From a virus: a stretch of DNA of 64,000 bases. A program made the translations under genes and the position numbers. Where the stretch lies: the IMG/VR virus record IMGVR_UViG_3300037258_000358, positions 1-64,000 of that record; one strand, 5' to 3'. The notes beneath the pieces were generated by a model. It made no database searches. It was not told the DNA's origin and saw only the letters and a program-made list of their open reading frames with translations. Positions 49,485-58,098 of this stretch are shown in pieces (the first letter of the stretch is position 1; each line of letters begins with the position of its first letter).

Positions 49485-49750
49485 AGGGCAGCGGCGGAAG
49501 GCCGAAGCAGGTCGTGCGGGCCGTCGGGGTCGACGCCATGATCAAGTCCATAGCGGCCGCGGGCGTGGCGTCGATGCGTGGCGTCGCGCATGATCCGGTC
49601 CCGGACTGGAATCCGGATTTGCACACGCGCTATCGGCATGGGAGTTCGGGATACCGCGCCCCAAAGTGGTACAAAGGATCCCGCTTCGCCAAGCGAGCGA
49701 CAGCGCGGGGCGGCAATCCCGCCGCACATGGGAGAGGCGCATATGGCTGA
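49481..49750 (+). CDS. Basic hypothetical protein, 89 aa
   Basis: Arg/Gly-rich (RGVAHDPVPDWNPDLHTRYR..., then RATARGGNPAAHGRGAYG). Possible virion or DNA-binding protein. ATGA overlap. Confidence 0.55.
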   Translation: MKGSGGRPKQVVRAVGVDAMIKSIAAAGVASMRGVAHDPVPDWNPDLHTRYRHGSSGYRAPKWYKGSRFAKRATARGGNPAAHGRGAYG

Positions 49751-49952
49751 CGAGAAAGAGATCCAGGCACGGGAAGACCGGGTCGCGACGCTGGAGCACG
49801 ATCTGGAATGTCAGGCTATCGAGGCCGTGACGGAATTCTTCAAGGGGACGGCGACACTCAAGTTCCACTGCATCGATGGCGCTTCGCTGGCCAACGGCTT
49901 CGCGATGCGCGTCGAAAGAGCAAAGCCCGATGGTGCTGTTCAACCGAAGTGA
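49743..49952 (+). CDS. Hypothetical protein, 69 aa
   Basis: GGAGAGG before ATG 49743. MADEKEIQAREDRVATLEHD forms a short coiled coil; the rest is alpha/beta. Confidence 0.55.
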   Translation: MADEKEIQAREDRVATLEHDLECQAIEAVTEFFKGTATLKFHCIDGASLANGFAMRVERAKPDGAVQPK

Positions 49953-50946
49953 GTTCTTCGCGAAGGCGACGACGCTTTCGATCGAAGAGGATCGCCTGAG
50001 ACGACTTCTCAGCATGATCGAGGGCGACCTGCGGCGCCAGTTCGATGATTTCGTCGAGCGGTCGACATCGCCTGAGATGATGGCCGAGGTGAGCGAGCGC
50101 CTCGAGCACAATGACGTCGACGGCGCCCTGAATCTGATCGAGCCGCATATCCGGACGCTCGGGACCTCCATCCCCAGGCTCTTCACGGACGCGGCCTTCG
50201 CCGAGACGACGGCCCTTGCCGACCAGGTGCGCGCTTCTGTCGCGGTGAGCTTCGATCCGACCTATCCCGCGGCAGCCTACCTCATGCGGCGTAACCAGCT
50301 GCAGTTCGTCCAGGGCCTCACCGAACAGCAAACTGTGGCGACGCGGGAGGCGCTGTCGAATGCGCTGGAGACGGGAAGGGGCTTTGAAGCGACGGCGCGC
50401 GCCTTCCGCCAGTCTATCGGCCTCGCCCCGGATCAGGTGCAAGCGGTGGCCAATTATGAGCGGCTTCTGCGGGCCAACAGCAGCATGGCCCTGGATCGTG
50501 CCCTTCGTGACCGGCGATTCGATCCGGCGCTCGAGAATGCGATTGAGGAAGGCGAGCCGCTGTCCGAGGAAAAGATCGCCAGGATGGTGGGCCGATATCA
50601 GGAACGCATGCTGGCTTTCAGGGCCCGGACTATCGCCAGGACGGAAAGCATTTCGATCCTGTCGCAGGCGCAGGAAGCCTCGATGGCGCAGAACATCACC
50701 AGCGGCGCGGTCATGGCCGAGGAAGTCGAGCAGGTCTGGAATGCCACGATCGACAACCGGACGCGCGAGACTCATCTCGGCATGAATGGCCAGGTCCGGC
50801 CATGGGGCGAGCCGTTCCAATCCCCATCGGGCGCGTTTCTGCGCTACCCGGGCGACCCGAATGCGCCGGCATCGGAGGTCGCAAACTGCCGCTGTCGCAG
50901 GTCTTTCAAGACCAAGCTGTCGTCTGAAAGAATGCTCGCGGCCTGA
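49930..50946 (+). CDS. Minor head protein (SPP1 gp7 / Mu F-like)
   Basis: 338 aa. N-terminal coiled-coil helices, then RARTIARTESISILSQAQEA and the diagnostic VWNATIDNRTRETHLGMNGQ...NCRCRRSF C-terminus of phage head morphogenesis proteins. Works with the portal during procapsid assembly. Confidence 0.85.
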   Translation: MVLFNRSEFFAKATTLSIEEDRLRRLLSMIEGDLRRQFDDFVERSTSPEMMAEVSERLEHNDVDGALNLIEPHIRTLGTSIPRLFTDAAFAETTALADQVRASVAVSFDPTYPAAAYLMRRNQLQFVQGLTEQQTVATREALSNALETGRGFEATARAFRQSIGLAPDQVQAVANYERLLRANSSMALDRALRDRRFDPALENAIEEGEPLSEEKIARMVGRYQERMLAFRARTIARTESISILSQAQEASMAQNITSGAVMAEEVEQVWNATIDNRTRETHLGMNGQVRPWGEPFQSPSGAFLRYPGDPNAPASEVANCRCRRSFKTKLSSERMLAA

Positions 50947-51068
50947 CATTCCGGTAGTGAATTCAGTGATATCGCCTTCATCGTGATATCAAGAACTCCC
51001 CAAAAACACCACATCTTGCGCCCGCTGAACTTGCACAACAGCATCTAGGCATCGGGTGCGGGACAGCG
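50947..51068. other. Intergenic with repeats
   Basis: Holds two GTGATATC copies and the motif CTTGCACAACAGCATC (51030-51045), a near copy of which lies at 57077-57092. Possible late promoter or processing region. Confidence 0.35.
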
Positions 51069-51626
51069 ATGGCTCTGGGTTTCTTGAAGGAAGCGGGACC
51101 GGCAGTGGGCGACGTTCACGTCAACACGGCCGACTTCCTCGCGCCCGACAAGGGCAAGCGCACACCAGAGGACATCGAGAACGAGCGCAAGGCGAATCTG
51201 CGCACGGGACCCGAAGGCGCCGTTTCGAAGGAAGGCTTCATCGCCAAGGTCGACACCTCGCATGGCCTGGTGTTTGGGTTCGGGATCGTCTGCCGCAAGG
51301 GCGGCCAGCCGTACTTCGACCTGCAGAAGGACCATATCCCCGAGGATTCCATGATCGAGGCCGCGGCCGATTTCATGAAGAACAGCCGCCAGGCGCATGA
51401 GATGCACGCCGGGTCGAAGCAGGGCGATGTCGTATTCGCGATGCCGATCACCGACGACATCCGCAAGTTCATCGCCGACAGCGACGAGACCGGCCTCCTG
51501 ATCGGAATGGCCCCGTCCGCCGAAGTCTTGGCCAAGTTCAAGAGCGGCGAGTACGCCGGCTTTTCGATCGGCGGCGAGCGCATCGACGATGAGGACGGCT
51601 CTGCAGGAGTCCGACGTGCGGCATGA
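51069..51626 (+). CDS. XkdF-like prohead protease
   Basis: 185 aa. GFIAKVDTSHGLVFGFGIVC, YFDLQKDHIPEDSMIEAAAD, MHAGSKQGDVVFAMPITDDI and GYAGFSIGGERI-type end (EYAGFSIGGERID) match phage XkdF, a predicted serine protease that processes scaffold. Directly precedes the scaffold-like gene. Confidence 0.8.
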   Translation: MALGFLKEAGPAVGDVHVNTADFLAPDKGKRTPEDIENERKANLRTGPEGAVSKEGFIAKVDTSHGLVFGFGIVCRKGGQPYFDLQKDHIPEDSMIEAAADFMKNSRQAHEMHAGSKQGDVVFAMPITDDIRKFIADSDETGLLIGMAPSAEVLAKFKSGEYAGFSIGGERIDDEDGSAGVRRAA

Positions 51627-53803
51627 GCGACAAGCCCACGGTCATGCGCCGCCTAAAGATCGCGGAGATTTCGGCCGTGGACCGGCCGGCGCAGGCTCAC
51701 GCCAGGGTCGCCCTGATGAAAAGGCACGATCCGATGATCGATGAATTCATCAAGCGCGAGTTCAGCGACGACAAGCGCAAGGAACTCGCCGAGTCGGGAG
51801 CGGCATTGCCGGACGGTTGCCTTTCCGGCGACACGCTTGTTGAAACGCTCGATGGCCAGCGGCCGATCTCTGGTCTTCTTGGTCGGCAGCGCCTGCTCAC
51901 CGAGCAAGGTTGGAAATCAGCCGAGGTCCAGTATTTCGGAGAGCAGCGACTCGCTGAGGTGCGTCTTTCTCGCGGGTATGTGCGGCGCTCCATTCTTGCG
52001 ACGCTTGGCCACCGTTGGCACACTCGGCGCGGGATCGTGCCCACGGCCGGCCTCCGACCTGGAGACCTGCTTCCTCAAGTATCCCGCGACCGCTTCGCTG
52101 TAGCTGTCGAACCATCCGAGATGGCTGTTGCAGGGGCCACAGAGCAGTCCGCGAACCTCGCCAGTCAGATGGTCATGGTCGACATGGAGCGCGGTCCACG
52201 TGCGCCCTGTCCGCGTGTTTGCACGGTTCAGCGTGGGCGTCCGGCAGCAAATGGCGCATCGGCCGCCCTGCGCGATAAACATCGCCTCGAATTCGGCGTT
52301 TCCGATGCCGTATTTTCGGCGCAAGGCACCTTCTCGGCGACGAAGCCAGCGAAGATCGCCGAAGTCGACCTTGGCGGAAGATTCCTCGGCATGAGTTCGC
52401 TTGCAGGTCTTACATTCGGTGCGCCTCCGGCCGCTTTCCCGAATGTAGAACTCGCTCGGTGGCTGCCTGACTCCGCAGAGTCGGCAGTTCCGCCATGCCG
52501 GATCGTCCGGAAGCGTTCCAGCCAGGATGCGTCTCGCATCTGTGGAACCATGTCGCCACAGGCGTTGGTAATGGGGGCTGCAGAGTCCGACTGCCTTGAC
52601 GATTCCTACGCAGCCCTCGATTTTGCAGGTGTTGACGGTGGATGGTCTGTCGAAGAGGTCCGGATGACCGGCCTCATCGAGTCCGTCTACTGTGGCGTCG
52701 TCCCTGATTTGCATAGGTTCGCTCTAGCCGATGGCCTGATCACCGGCAACAGTTTCCCGATCGAAAACGAAGAGGATCTGCACAACGCGATCCGCGCCGT
52801 CGGCCGGGCCAAGGACGAAGCCAAGGCCAAGGCGCACATCATCGCGCGAGCCAAATCGATGGGCGCCACGGGCGCTCTTCCCGAAGACTGGAAGGCCAGC
52901 AAAGCCGTCCACCTCACTCCCCTGAAAGGAACGACCATGACGCCCTCAGAGCTTCGCAAGTCCCTGGGTCTGGCCGACAGCGCCTCCGATACCGAGGTCA
53001 CCAACGCCCTCATCGTCAAGGCCAACAAGGCCGACGACGACGCCGAGAAGGCCAAGGCCAAAGAGGAAGAGGCCGAAAAGCGCGCGAAGAAGGCCGAGGG
53101 CCTCGCCAAGATGAGCGACAAGCACCGCGGATTCATGAATCACGCGGACGCCAAGATGCCCACGGGCGGCAAGGACGCCTTCGCCGAGATGGAGCCGTCA
53201 GAGCGTGACGCGCACATGAAGGCCAACCCGATCGAGGACGACGGCGACGCGGACGACGTATCGAAGGCCATCAAGGCCGGGACTGCCTTCGTCGCTGCCG
53301 GCGGAATTCTCATCCGCAAGAGCAAGGTCGGGGCGGACGTGTTCTCCGTGCTGAAGGCGACGACTGAGCAGAACGCAACCCTGGCCGAACAGGTCAAGAA
53401 GTCCGACGAGGCAGCCGCGCTCGCCAAGTTTGAAAAACAGGCGGACGCCGAGTTCGCGCACCTGCCGGGCACAAGCGCCGAGCGCGCCGAACTGCTCAAG
53501 GCGATCGACGCCATGCCTGAGGCCGTCAAGAAAGCGACGCTCGCCAACATGGCGATCCAGGAAAAGCTCGCGAAGTCGGCCTTCACCATGATCGGCCGGG
53601 ACGCCTCGGACCTCGGTCTCGAAAAGAAGGACGAGGACAACGCCGAGGCTGAACTCGACAAGAAGGCCAGGGAGATCGTCGGGAAGTCCGCTGGGACGTC
53701 CTACGCCAAGGCCTATGACCAGGTCTGCAAGGACAACCCGGATCTCTACGCCAAGTACGTGAGCCAAAAGCGCCAGCGCACGAACGGCGCCGACGCGGAC
53801 TGA
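51623..53803 (+). CDS. Intein-containing scaffold-like capsid protein
   Basis: 726-codon precursor. N-extein (1-65) holds EISAVDRPAQAHARVALMKR, an XkdF/prohead-protease-type C-terminal motif. The C-extein continues SFPIENEEDLHNAIRAVGRA...HIIARAKSMG, a conserved phage domain (DUF6582-like, from memory) interrupted exactly at G65/S. Then a charged coiled-coil region and an Ala/Lys-rich scaffold-like C-terminus. After splicing the product is ~415 aa and probably assists capsid assembly. Start ATGA-overlaps the protease gene. Confidence 0.82.
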   Translation: MSDKPTVMRRLKIAEISAVDRPAQAHARVALMKRHDPMIDEFIKREFSDDKRKELAESGAALPDGCLSGDTLVETLDGQRPISGLLGRQRLLTEQGWKSAEVQYFGEQRLAEVRLSRGYVRRSILATLGHRWHTRRGIVPTAGLRPGDLLPQVSRDRFAVAVEPSEMAVAGATEQSANLASQMVMVDMERGPRAPCPRVCTVQRGRPAANGASAALRDKHRLEFGVSDAVFSAQGTFSATKPAKIAEVDLGGRFLGMSSLAGLTFGAPPAAFPNVELARWLPDSAESAVPPCRIVRKRSSQDASRICGTMSPQALVMGAAESDCLDDSYAALDFAGVDGGWSVEEVRMTGLIESVYCGVVPDLHRFALADGLITGNSFPIENEEDLHNAIRAVGRAKDEAKAKAHIIARAKSMGATGALPEDWKASKAVHLTPLKGTTMTPSELRKSLGLADSASDTEVTNALIVKANKADDDAEKAKAKEEEAEKRAKKAEGLAKMSDKHRGFMNHADAKMPTGGKDAFAEMEPSERDAHMKANPIEDDGDADDVSKAIKAGTAFVAAGGILIRKSKVGADVFSVLKATTEQNATLAEQVKKSDEAAALAKFEKQADAEFAHLPGTSAERAELLKAIDAMPEAVKKATLANMAIQEKLAKSAFTMIGRDASDLGLEKKDEDNAEAELDKKAREIVGKSAGTSYAKAYDQVCKDNPDLYAKYVSQKRQRTNGADAD
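51818..52750 (+). other. Intein (311 residues) with reversed endonuclease
   Basis: Begins with Cys66 (CLSGDTLVET), has block B ATLGHRW and N4-like VPTAGLRPGDLLP, ends VYCGVVPDLHRFALADGLIT then GN before Ser. Penultimate residue is Gly, not His, as in a known phage subgroup. Between the splicing halves (52077-52642) the + frame is open but has no end-to-end protein-like motif; instead the opposite strand there encodes an HNH endonuclease. Confidence 0.9.
51917..52714 (-). CDS. HNH (endonuclease VII-type) homing endonuclease, antisense inside the intein
   Basis: 265 aa. Residues 30-55 CKIEGCVGIVKAVGLCSPHY (zinc-binding domain common in phage endo VII proteins), 77-104 CRLCGV...CKTC zinc ribbon, 150-200 GGRCAIC...HVDHDHLTGEVRGLLCGPCN (the HNH/endonuclease VII core). 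Core coordinates about 52070-52627 fit exactly between the splicing halves. Codon boundaries are aligned with the + frame. Start ATG 52714; ribosome site weak. Confidence 0.85.
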   Translation of the reverse strand: MQIRDDATVDGLDEAGHPDLFDRPSTVNTCKIEGCVGIVKAVGLCSPHYQRLWRHGSTDARRILAGTLPDDPAWRNCRLCGVRQPPSEFYIRESGRRRTECKTCKRTHAEESSAKVDFGDLRWLRRREGALRRKYGIGNAEFEAMFIAQGGRCAICCRTPTLNRANTRTGRTWTALHVDHDHLTGEVRGLLCGPCNSHLGWFDSYSEAVAGYLRKQVSRSEAGRGHDPAPSVPTVAKRRKNGAPHIPARKTHLSESLLSEILDLG

Positions 53804-53883
53804 TCGCCGGCGGGGGCCGCGAGGCCTCCGCCCAACCCGGCCGGGCTCCCGCCCGGCGCGGCCTCTAGGATGGAGACACCGCC
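53804..53883 (+). other. Two hairpins before the decoration gene
   Basis: GGCGGGGGCC-GCGA-GGCCTCCGCC (GNRA loop) is followed by GCCGGGC-TCCC-GCCCGGC. No T-run. Possible mRNA processing or stabilising element. Confidence 0.5.
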
Positions 53884-54336
53884 ATGGCGGCGAATTATGA
53901 ACGCGCTCATACCATCAGCCGTCCCGTGGGCGCTGACTATTCCCAGCCGGGCGTGGGCGAGTACCGCTTCGCGGTCGTGAACCCCGACGAGGTGACGGAC
54001 TATACCGATCCGTCGCAGCCCGGCCTGTGGTACGGCACCGCCGGCGATCCGCCGCCGATCGCGGCCGGGAACGTCCTCGTCAACACCGATGCCGGCGGCT
54101 ACTGCCCGTTCGTGCTGGCCGGGAAGGCCCTGCCGGGCCAACCGATCGAGTGCGCCTGGGCCGGACGTGTGCTGGTCGTGGCCGGCGCAGCCGTCGTGGC
54201 CGGCGCCATCGTGTCATCGGACGACGCGGGCGCAGCGGTCACGCAAGCCGGCGAGGCTGTAGCCCTCGGCGTCGCGCTCGATGCGGCCGCCGCTGCCGGC
54301 GACGTCTTTTCGATCCTCTTCGCTCCCGTCACCTGA
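53884..54336 (+). CDS. Capsid decoration protein (DUF2190-like)
   Basis: 150 aa. ANYERAHTISRPVGADYSQP and AGNVLVNTDAGGYCPFVLAG, followed by AWAGRVLVVAGAAVVAGAIV and the Ala-rich end, match head decoration (cement) proteins. Lies directly before the major capsid gene. Confidence 0.7.
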   Translation: MAANYERAHTISRPVGADYSQPGVGEYRFAVVNPDEVTDYTDPSQPGLWYGTAGDPPPIAAGNVLVNTDAGGYCPFVLAGKALPGQPIECAWAGRVLVVAGAAVVAGAIVSSDDAGAAVTQAGEAVALGVALDAAAAAGDVFSILFAPVT

Positions 54337-54403
54337 CTGGAGTTAACGCACTGGGGCGAAGTCGTCAGACGTCGCCAGGCTCTAACTGGAAGGAGACTCC
54401 GGG

Positions 54404-55411
54404 ATGCCCGGCAATCCGCAACTAGGCGACGTCCACGTAAACGTGCCGCTGACCAATATGTCGGTGGCCTACATCCAGGACGAATCGAATTTCGTCGCCG
54501 ATCGGGTGTTCCCGAATCTCCCGGTGACCAAGCAGTCCGATCGGTACTTCCAGTACAGCCGGGCTGACTTCAACCGCGACGAGATGGAAGAGCGCGCGCC
54601 GGGCGCCGAGTCGGCCGGCAACGGCTACGACCTGGACAACACGCCGACGTACTTCGCGACGGTCCGGGCCTTCCACAAGGACATTCCCGATCAGATCCGC
54701 GCGAACAGCGACGACGTGCTGGCGCCGGACCGGGACGCGACGATCTTCGTCACCCAGAAGGCGCTCATCAAGCGTGAGGTCACCTTCGCCAACAACTACT
54801 TCAACAGCGGCGTCTGGAACTATGGCGCGACGGGTGTTGACGCCTCTCCGGGATCTGGCGAGTTCCTCCAGTGGGACAACGTCGATTCGACGCCCATCGA
54901 GGACATCCGCGCGGCCCGGCGCGTCGTGCAGGAAGCCACCGGCTTCAAGCCGAACATCCTGGTCCTCGGCAAGATCGTGTTCGACGTCCTCGTCGACCAC
55001 CCCGAGTTCATCGACCGCATCAAGTACAACTTCGCCCAGGGCGTCGCGGCGGTCGCGAACGAAGTGATCATGGCCCAGCTATGGGGCCTCGAGCAGGTGC
55101 TCGTCATGGAAGCGGTCGCCAACTTCGCCCCTCGCGGCGCGGTTGAAGACTCGCAGTTCATCGGCGGCCCCAACGCGCTCCTGGCCTACCGGACCAAGAC
55201 GCCGGGGATGATGATGCCGACTGCGGGCTACACCTTCAGCTGGAACGGCTGGATGGGCGCAACCGGCATGGGCCACCGCATTAAGAGCTTCCGGCTCGAG
55301 CGGAACGAGTCCGACCGCATCGAAGTCCAGATGGCCTATGATCAGAAGATCATCGGCGCCGACCTGGGCTATTTCTTCGACACGGCCGTCAACACCGCGC
55401 TGTCGGTCTGA
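54404..55411 (+). CDS. Major capsid protein
   Basis: 335 aa with GGAAGGAG upstream. VNVPLTNMSVAYIQDESNFV, DRVFPNLPVTKQSDRYFQYS, DIRAARRVVQEATGFKPNIL and the TKTPGMMMPTAGYTFSWNGW region match a phage major capsid family (HK97 fold). Central in the head operon. Confidence 0.85.
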   Translation: MPGNPQLGDVHVNVPLTNMSVAYIQDESNFVADRVFPNLPVTKQSDRYFQYSRADFNRDEMEERAPGAESAGNGYDLDNTPTYFATVRAFHKDIPDQIRANSDDVLAPDRDATIFVTQKALIKREVTFANNYFNSGVWNYGATGVDASPGSGEFLQWDNVDSTPIEDIRAARRVVQEATGFKPNILVLGKIVFDVLVDHPEFIDRIKYNFAQGVAAVANEVIMAQLWGLEQVLVMEAVANFAPRGAVEDSQFIGGPNALLAYRTKTPGMMMPTAGYTFSWNGWMGATGMGHRIKSFRLERNESDRIEVQMAYDQKIIGADLGYFFDTAVNTALSV

Positions 55412-55416
55412 TCTTC

Positions 55417-55854
55417 ATGCCTGCCGCCGCTTTCTTCCGGGAGCCTTTCAACCCCGACGCGCGGTTCGTGGTCGTTCACCAGATGAAGGTGAGCGGGCGC
55501 GAACTGACGATGGGAGCCAGGTTCCCGAAGAAGGCGGTGAGCCAGCGTGTCTTGCGCAAACTCTTCGACAGTCGCCGGATCGGCTATGAGGGCGAGACGG
55601 GCCGGCAGCGGGCCAAGCCTCCCGCGCCGCGCTCGAACATGCACCGGACGACCCTCGACCGTCCCGCGCCAGCGGTTGTGGCTACGCTTCCCGGCGAGAT
55701 CCCGGAGAACTGGCGCGAGTTCAAGGCGAGGGATCTGCGCACGCTCCTGGCCGATCTGCGGCCCGGGATGACCTTCGTCAACCGCATTGAGATGGTCGAC
55801 TGCATCGAGGCGGAACTCGCGCAGCGCGCGAGACTGGCCGATGGGACTGCTTGA
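55417..55854 (+). CDS. Hypothetical virion-assembly protein, 145 aa
   Basis: N-terminal FFREPFNPDARFVVVHQMKV, Arg/Pro-rich middle, C-terminal helix. Position (after capsid, before connectors) fits a head-completion protein. Confidence 0.55.
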   Translation: MPAAAFFREPFNPDARFVVVHQMKVSGRELTMGARFPKKAVSQRVLRKLFDSRRIGYEGETGRQRAKPPAPRSNMHRTTLDRPAPAVVATLPGEIPENWREFKARDLRTLLADLRPGMTFVNRIEMVDCIEAELAQRARLADGTA

Positions 55855-56221
55855 CCGCCAGCTGGCCCGACAGCTTCTCCAGGGCTTCCAGGGAAAGAAC
55901 ATCCTCCAGGCGGCCAAGCTGTGGCGTGCCGTGCCCACGGGAGGTCTCGACAGCCACGGCGACCCGGTCAGTTCAACCCCGACGCTATGGGACTTTCAGG
56001 GGTTCACGGAGGATTACAACGACGCTTTCCGCCGGGCCGCGGGCATCCCCGAACTCGATATCAGGGTCAATATATTCGGCGCCAGCCTGCCCCCTGGAAT
56101 CATTCCGATGAAGGACGACAAGGCCTTTATCGCTGGCCAGTGGTGGCAGATCCGCAAGCCCGGGACCGATCCCGCGAAAGCATTATACGTCTGTCAGTCA
56201 TTTGGTTGCGAGACGCCATGA
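55841..56221 (+). CDS. Head-tail connector protein, 126 aa
   Basis: DIRVNIFGASLPPGIIPMKD and FIAGQWWQIRKPGTDPAKAL suggest a beta-rich neck protein. Overlaps the previous gene by 14 bp. Confidence 0.55.
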   Translation: MGLLDRQLARQLLQGFQGKNILQAAKLWRAVPTGGLDSHGDPVSSTPTLWDFQGFTEDYNDAFRRAAGIPELDIRVNIFGASLPPGIIPMKDDKAFIAGQWWQIRKPGTDPAKALYVCQSFGCETP

Positions 56222-56637
56222 CGACCTGGTGGGATGACTCGGGCGTGACGGCGAAGGTGCGTGACGGCGCCAGGGCCGGGGTCATCGCAGCAACAGAGGC
56301 CGTGTTGGCCGAAGGCACGAGGCTGATCCTGTCGCCGCCGAAGAGCGGACGCATCTATCGTCGCGCAGGCCGCACACATCAGGCCTCGGCAGCGGGCCAA
56401 GCGCCAGCTAACGACCTCGGGTTTCTGGTCGCGTCCGGACGGGCGATCTATCCAGATCAGGAAGATCTTTTCGTCATCAGTGGAATCGCCAACTGGTCGA
56501 CTGAATATGCCGTGTACCTGGAACTTGGAACGGCCAGAATTGATCCGCGACCCTACGCCTTTCCGGCACTTGATTTCGTGTCCCCCGAGTTCAGCGGCTA
56601 TGTCGCGCTCGGCATCCAGGCGAGGCTTGTCGTATGA
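56218..56637 (+). CDS. HK97 gp10-like tail completion protein
   Basis: 139 aa. LSPPKSGRIYRRAGRTHQAS...GTARIDPRPYAFPALD fits the gp10 family; typical neck/tail completion. ATGA coupling. Confidence 0.75.
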   Translation: MTTWWDDSGVTAKVRDGARAGVIAATEAVLAEGTRLILSPPKSGRIYRRAGRTHQASAAGQAPANDLGFLVASGRAIYPDQEDLFVISGIANWSTEYAVYLELGTARIDPRPYAFPALDFVSPEFSGYVALGIQARLVV

Positions 56638-57074
56638 GCGAGCCGCTCGACCTGGGTCCGGCGTTCCGGACGGCAATCCTCGCCAATGATGCGATCACGG
56701 GCCTGCTCGCCACATGGGAGGGTGAGCCAGCCGTCTATACGCGAAGGCCCGTTCCAGACGATGCGCCTTACCCGCTCATCCTCATCGCGCCGCCAGCGTC
56801 GATCGGCGACGCAGACTGGCTGACGGTCAGGATCCCGCGCCCGCGACTCGATCTCATCGCCTACGGCCTCCAGCCGGGCGATTACCGCAACGTCGAGACC
56901 ATCGGCTATCTCCTGAGGGAGCAATTCCACCGCGAGCCGTTCTCGATCAGTGTCGATGGCTACAGCGTCCTGGACATCGTCGCCAACGGGCCGATGCCCG
57001 CGCCGGTCGACGATCAGAACGAGGTCGGACGGGCCGTCCTGCTGACCATTCGGCTTCGGGACTTGTCCACGTGA
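56634..57074 (+). CDS. Tail terminator (DUF3168-like)
   Basis: 146 aa. AILANDAITGLLATW...VYTRRPVPDDAPYPLILIAP and the DYRNVETIGYLLREQF helix fit the Gp17/DUF3168 terminator that caps the tail tube. Confidence 0.72.
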   Translation: MSEPLDLGPAFRTAILANDAITGLLATWEGEPAVYTRRPVPDDAPYPLILIAPPASIGDADWLTVRIPRPRLDLIAYGLQPGDYRNVETIGYLLREQFHREPFSISVDGYSVLDIVANGPMPAPVDDQNEVGRAVLLTIRLRDLST

Positions 57075-57135
57075 TTCTTGCACAACATCATCGGCGTCGG
57101 CAGGCCGGCGCCCTCCTCGGGGAAAGGACCATCCC

Positions 57136-57612
57136 ATGATTTCGACCGCTGGTGGCGTAACCCTCGCGATCGGGGGCGCCGTCGTCCTCGATCCCCTCAA
57201 CCCTCCGATCCTCAGCGACTACACCAGCGAGAGCTACGTCGAGATCGACGAGGTCGAGGATGGTGGCCAGGTCGGCGACGAATCGTCCTCGATCACCTTC
57301 ACGTCCTTGCTCGACGGCCGCGTGCGCAAGCTCAAGGGGCCGCGCGACGCCGGCACGATGGCGGTCGTCGTCGGTCGCGACGGGACGGACGAGGGCCAGT
57401 CGGCCCTGCAAGCCGCCGAAACGACCGTCTACGACTATTTCTTCCGCGTCGTGTTCAACGATCCGGCCACGGTCGGCGGCGATCCGACCACCTATTACTT
57501 CTGTGCGAAGGTCATGGGCGAGCGCACGAACATCGGAAATGTGTCGAACGTCATCAAGCAGACCTTCAACCTTGGCGTGAACACGGCTATCACCGTCGTC
57601 GCGCCCACCTGA
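57136..57612 (+). CDS. Major tail tube protein
   Basis: 158 aa. Beta-rich; ESYVEIDEVEDGGQVGDESS, RDAGTMAVVVGRDGTDEGQS, VMGERTNIGNVSNVIKQTFN are typical of siphophage tail tube proteins. A copy of the TTGCACAACA motif lies upstream. Confidence 0.78.
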   Translation: MISTAGGVTLAIGGAVVLDPLNPPILSDYTSESYVEIDEVEDGGQVGDESSSITFTSLLDGRVRKLKGPRDAGTMAVVVGRDGTDEGQSALQAAETTVYDYFFRVVFNDPATVGGDPTTYYFCAKVMGERTNIGNVSNVIKQTFNLGVNTAITVVAPT

Positions 57613-57633
57613 GGGGCGTAGCCAGGAGGCTAC

Positions 57634-58098
57634 GTGGACGACGAAAAAGCCAACGAGAACGCCCATCTGACGGGCGTCTATCAAGTCACGATCGGGGAAG
57701 AGGCCTATCCGCTGAAGCGGACGGTCGGCGCCCTGAGGGCCATCAACCTCATGGCCGGGGGGTTGCAGAACAACAATCCCAATGTCTCGACGGTCGTTAC
57801 CCGTGTTCTCGGGCGCGACCTGGAGACCATCGGCGCGGTGATGCGTGCCGGTTGCGGCGTGGCCCCGAACGCCTTTTCCAAGCTCGAGGAACAGGTCTTC
57901 AATGCCGGGGTGGACGATGTCGTGCCGAAGATCTGCGACTTCATCTTCCTGCTTCGATCGAGGCCCGGGACGCCGATCCCGTACAGCAAAGCGGAAACCG
58001 AAGAACAGGAACGCCTCGCCAAAGAGGGAGGCAAGACAGAGGAAAAGGCGGACCCTACGCGAAGCCCCTCTCTCTCGGAGAGTACGCAGACGAACTGA
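57634..58098 (+). CDS. Tail assembly chaperone (G-like, zero-frame product)
   Basis: 154 aa from GTG. Contains GALRAINLMAGGLQNNNPNV and NAGVDDVVPKICDFIFLLRS. In siphophages this gene is read as a short and a frameshifted long form. Confidence 0.75.
   Translation: MDDEKANENAHLTGVYQVTIGEEAYPLKRTVGALRAINLMAGGLQNNNPNVSTVVTRVLGRDLETIGAVMRAGCGVAPNAFSKLEEQVFNAGVDDVVPKICDFIFLLRSRPGTPIPYSKAETEEQERLAKEGGKTEEKADPTRSPSLSESTQTN

Noticed and set aside
51818-52750. Possibility that the capsid-gene insert is a group I or II intron
   Set aside because: The insert is open in frame and has protein-splicing blocks at both ends; no intron RNA motifs seen.
57078-57990. Upstream part of the long frame that ends at 58412
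   Set aside because: Arg-rich shadow of tail tube and chaperone genes; only the part after the slippery site is used as the frameshift extension.
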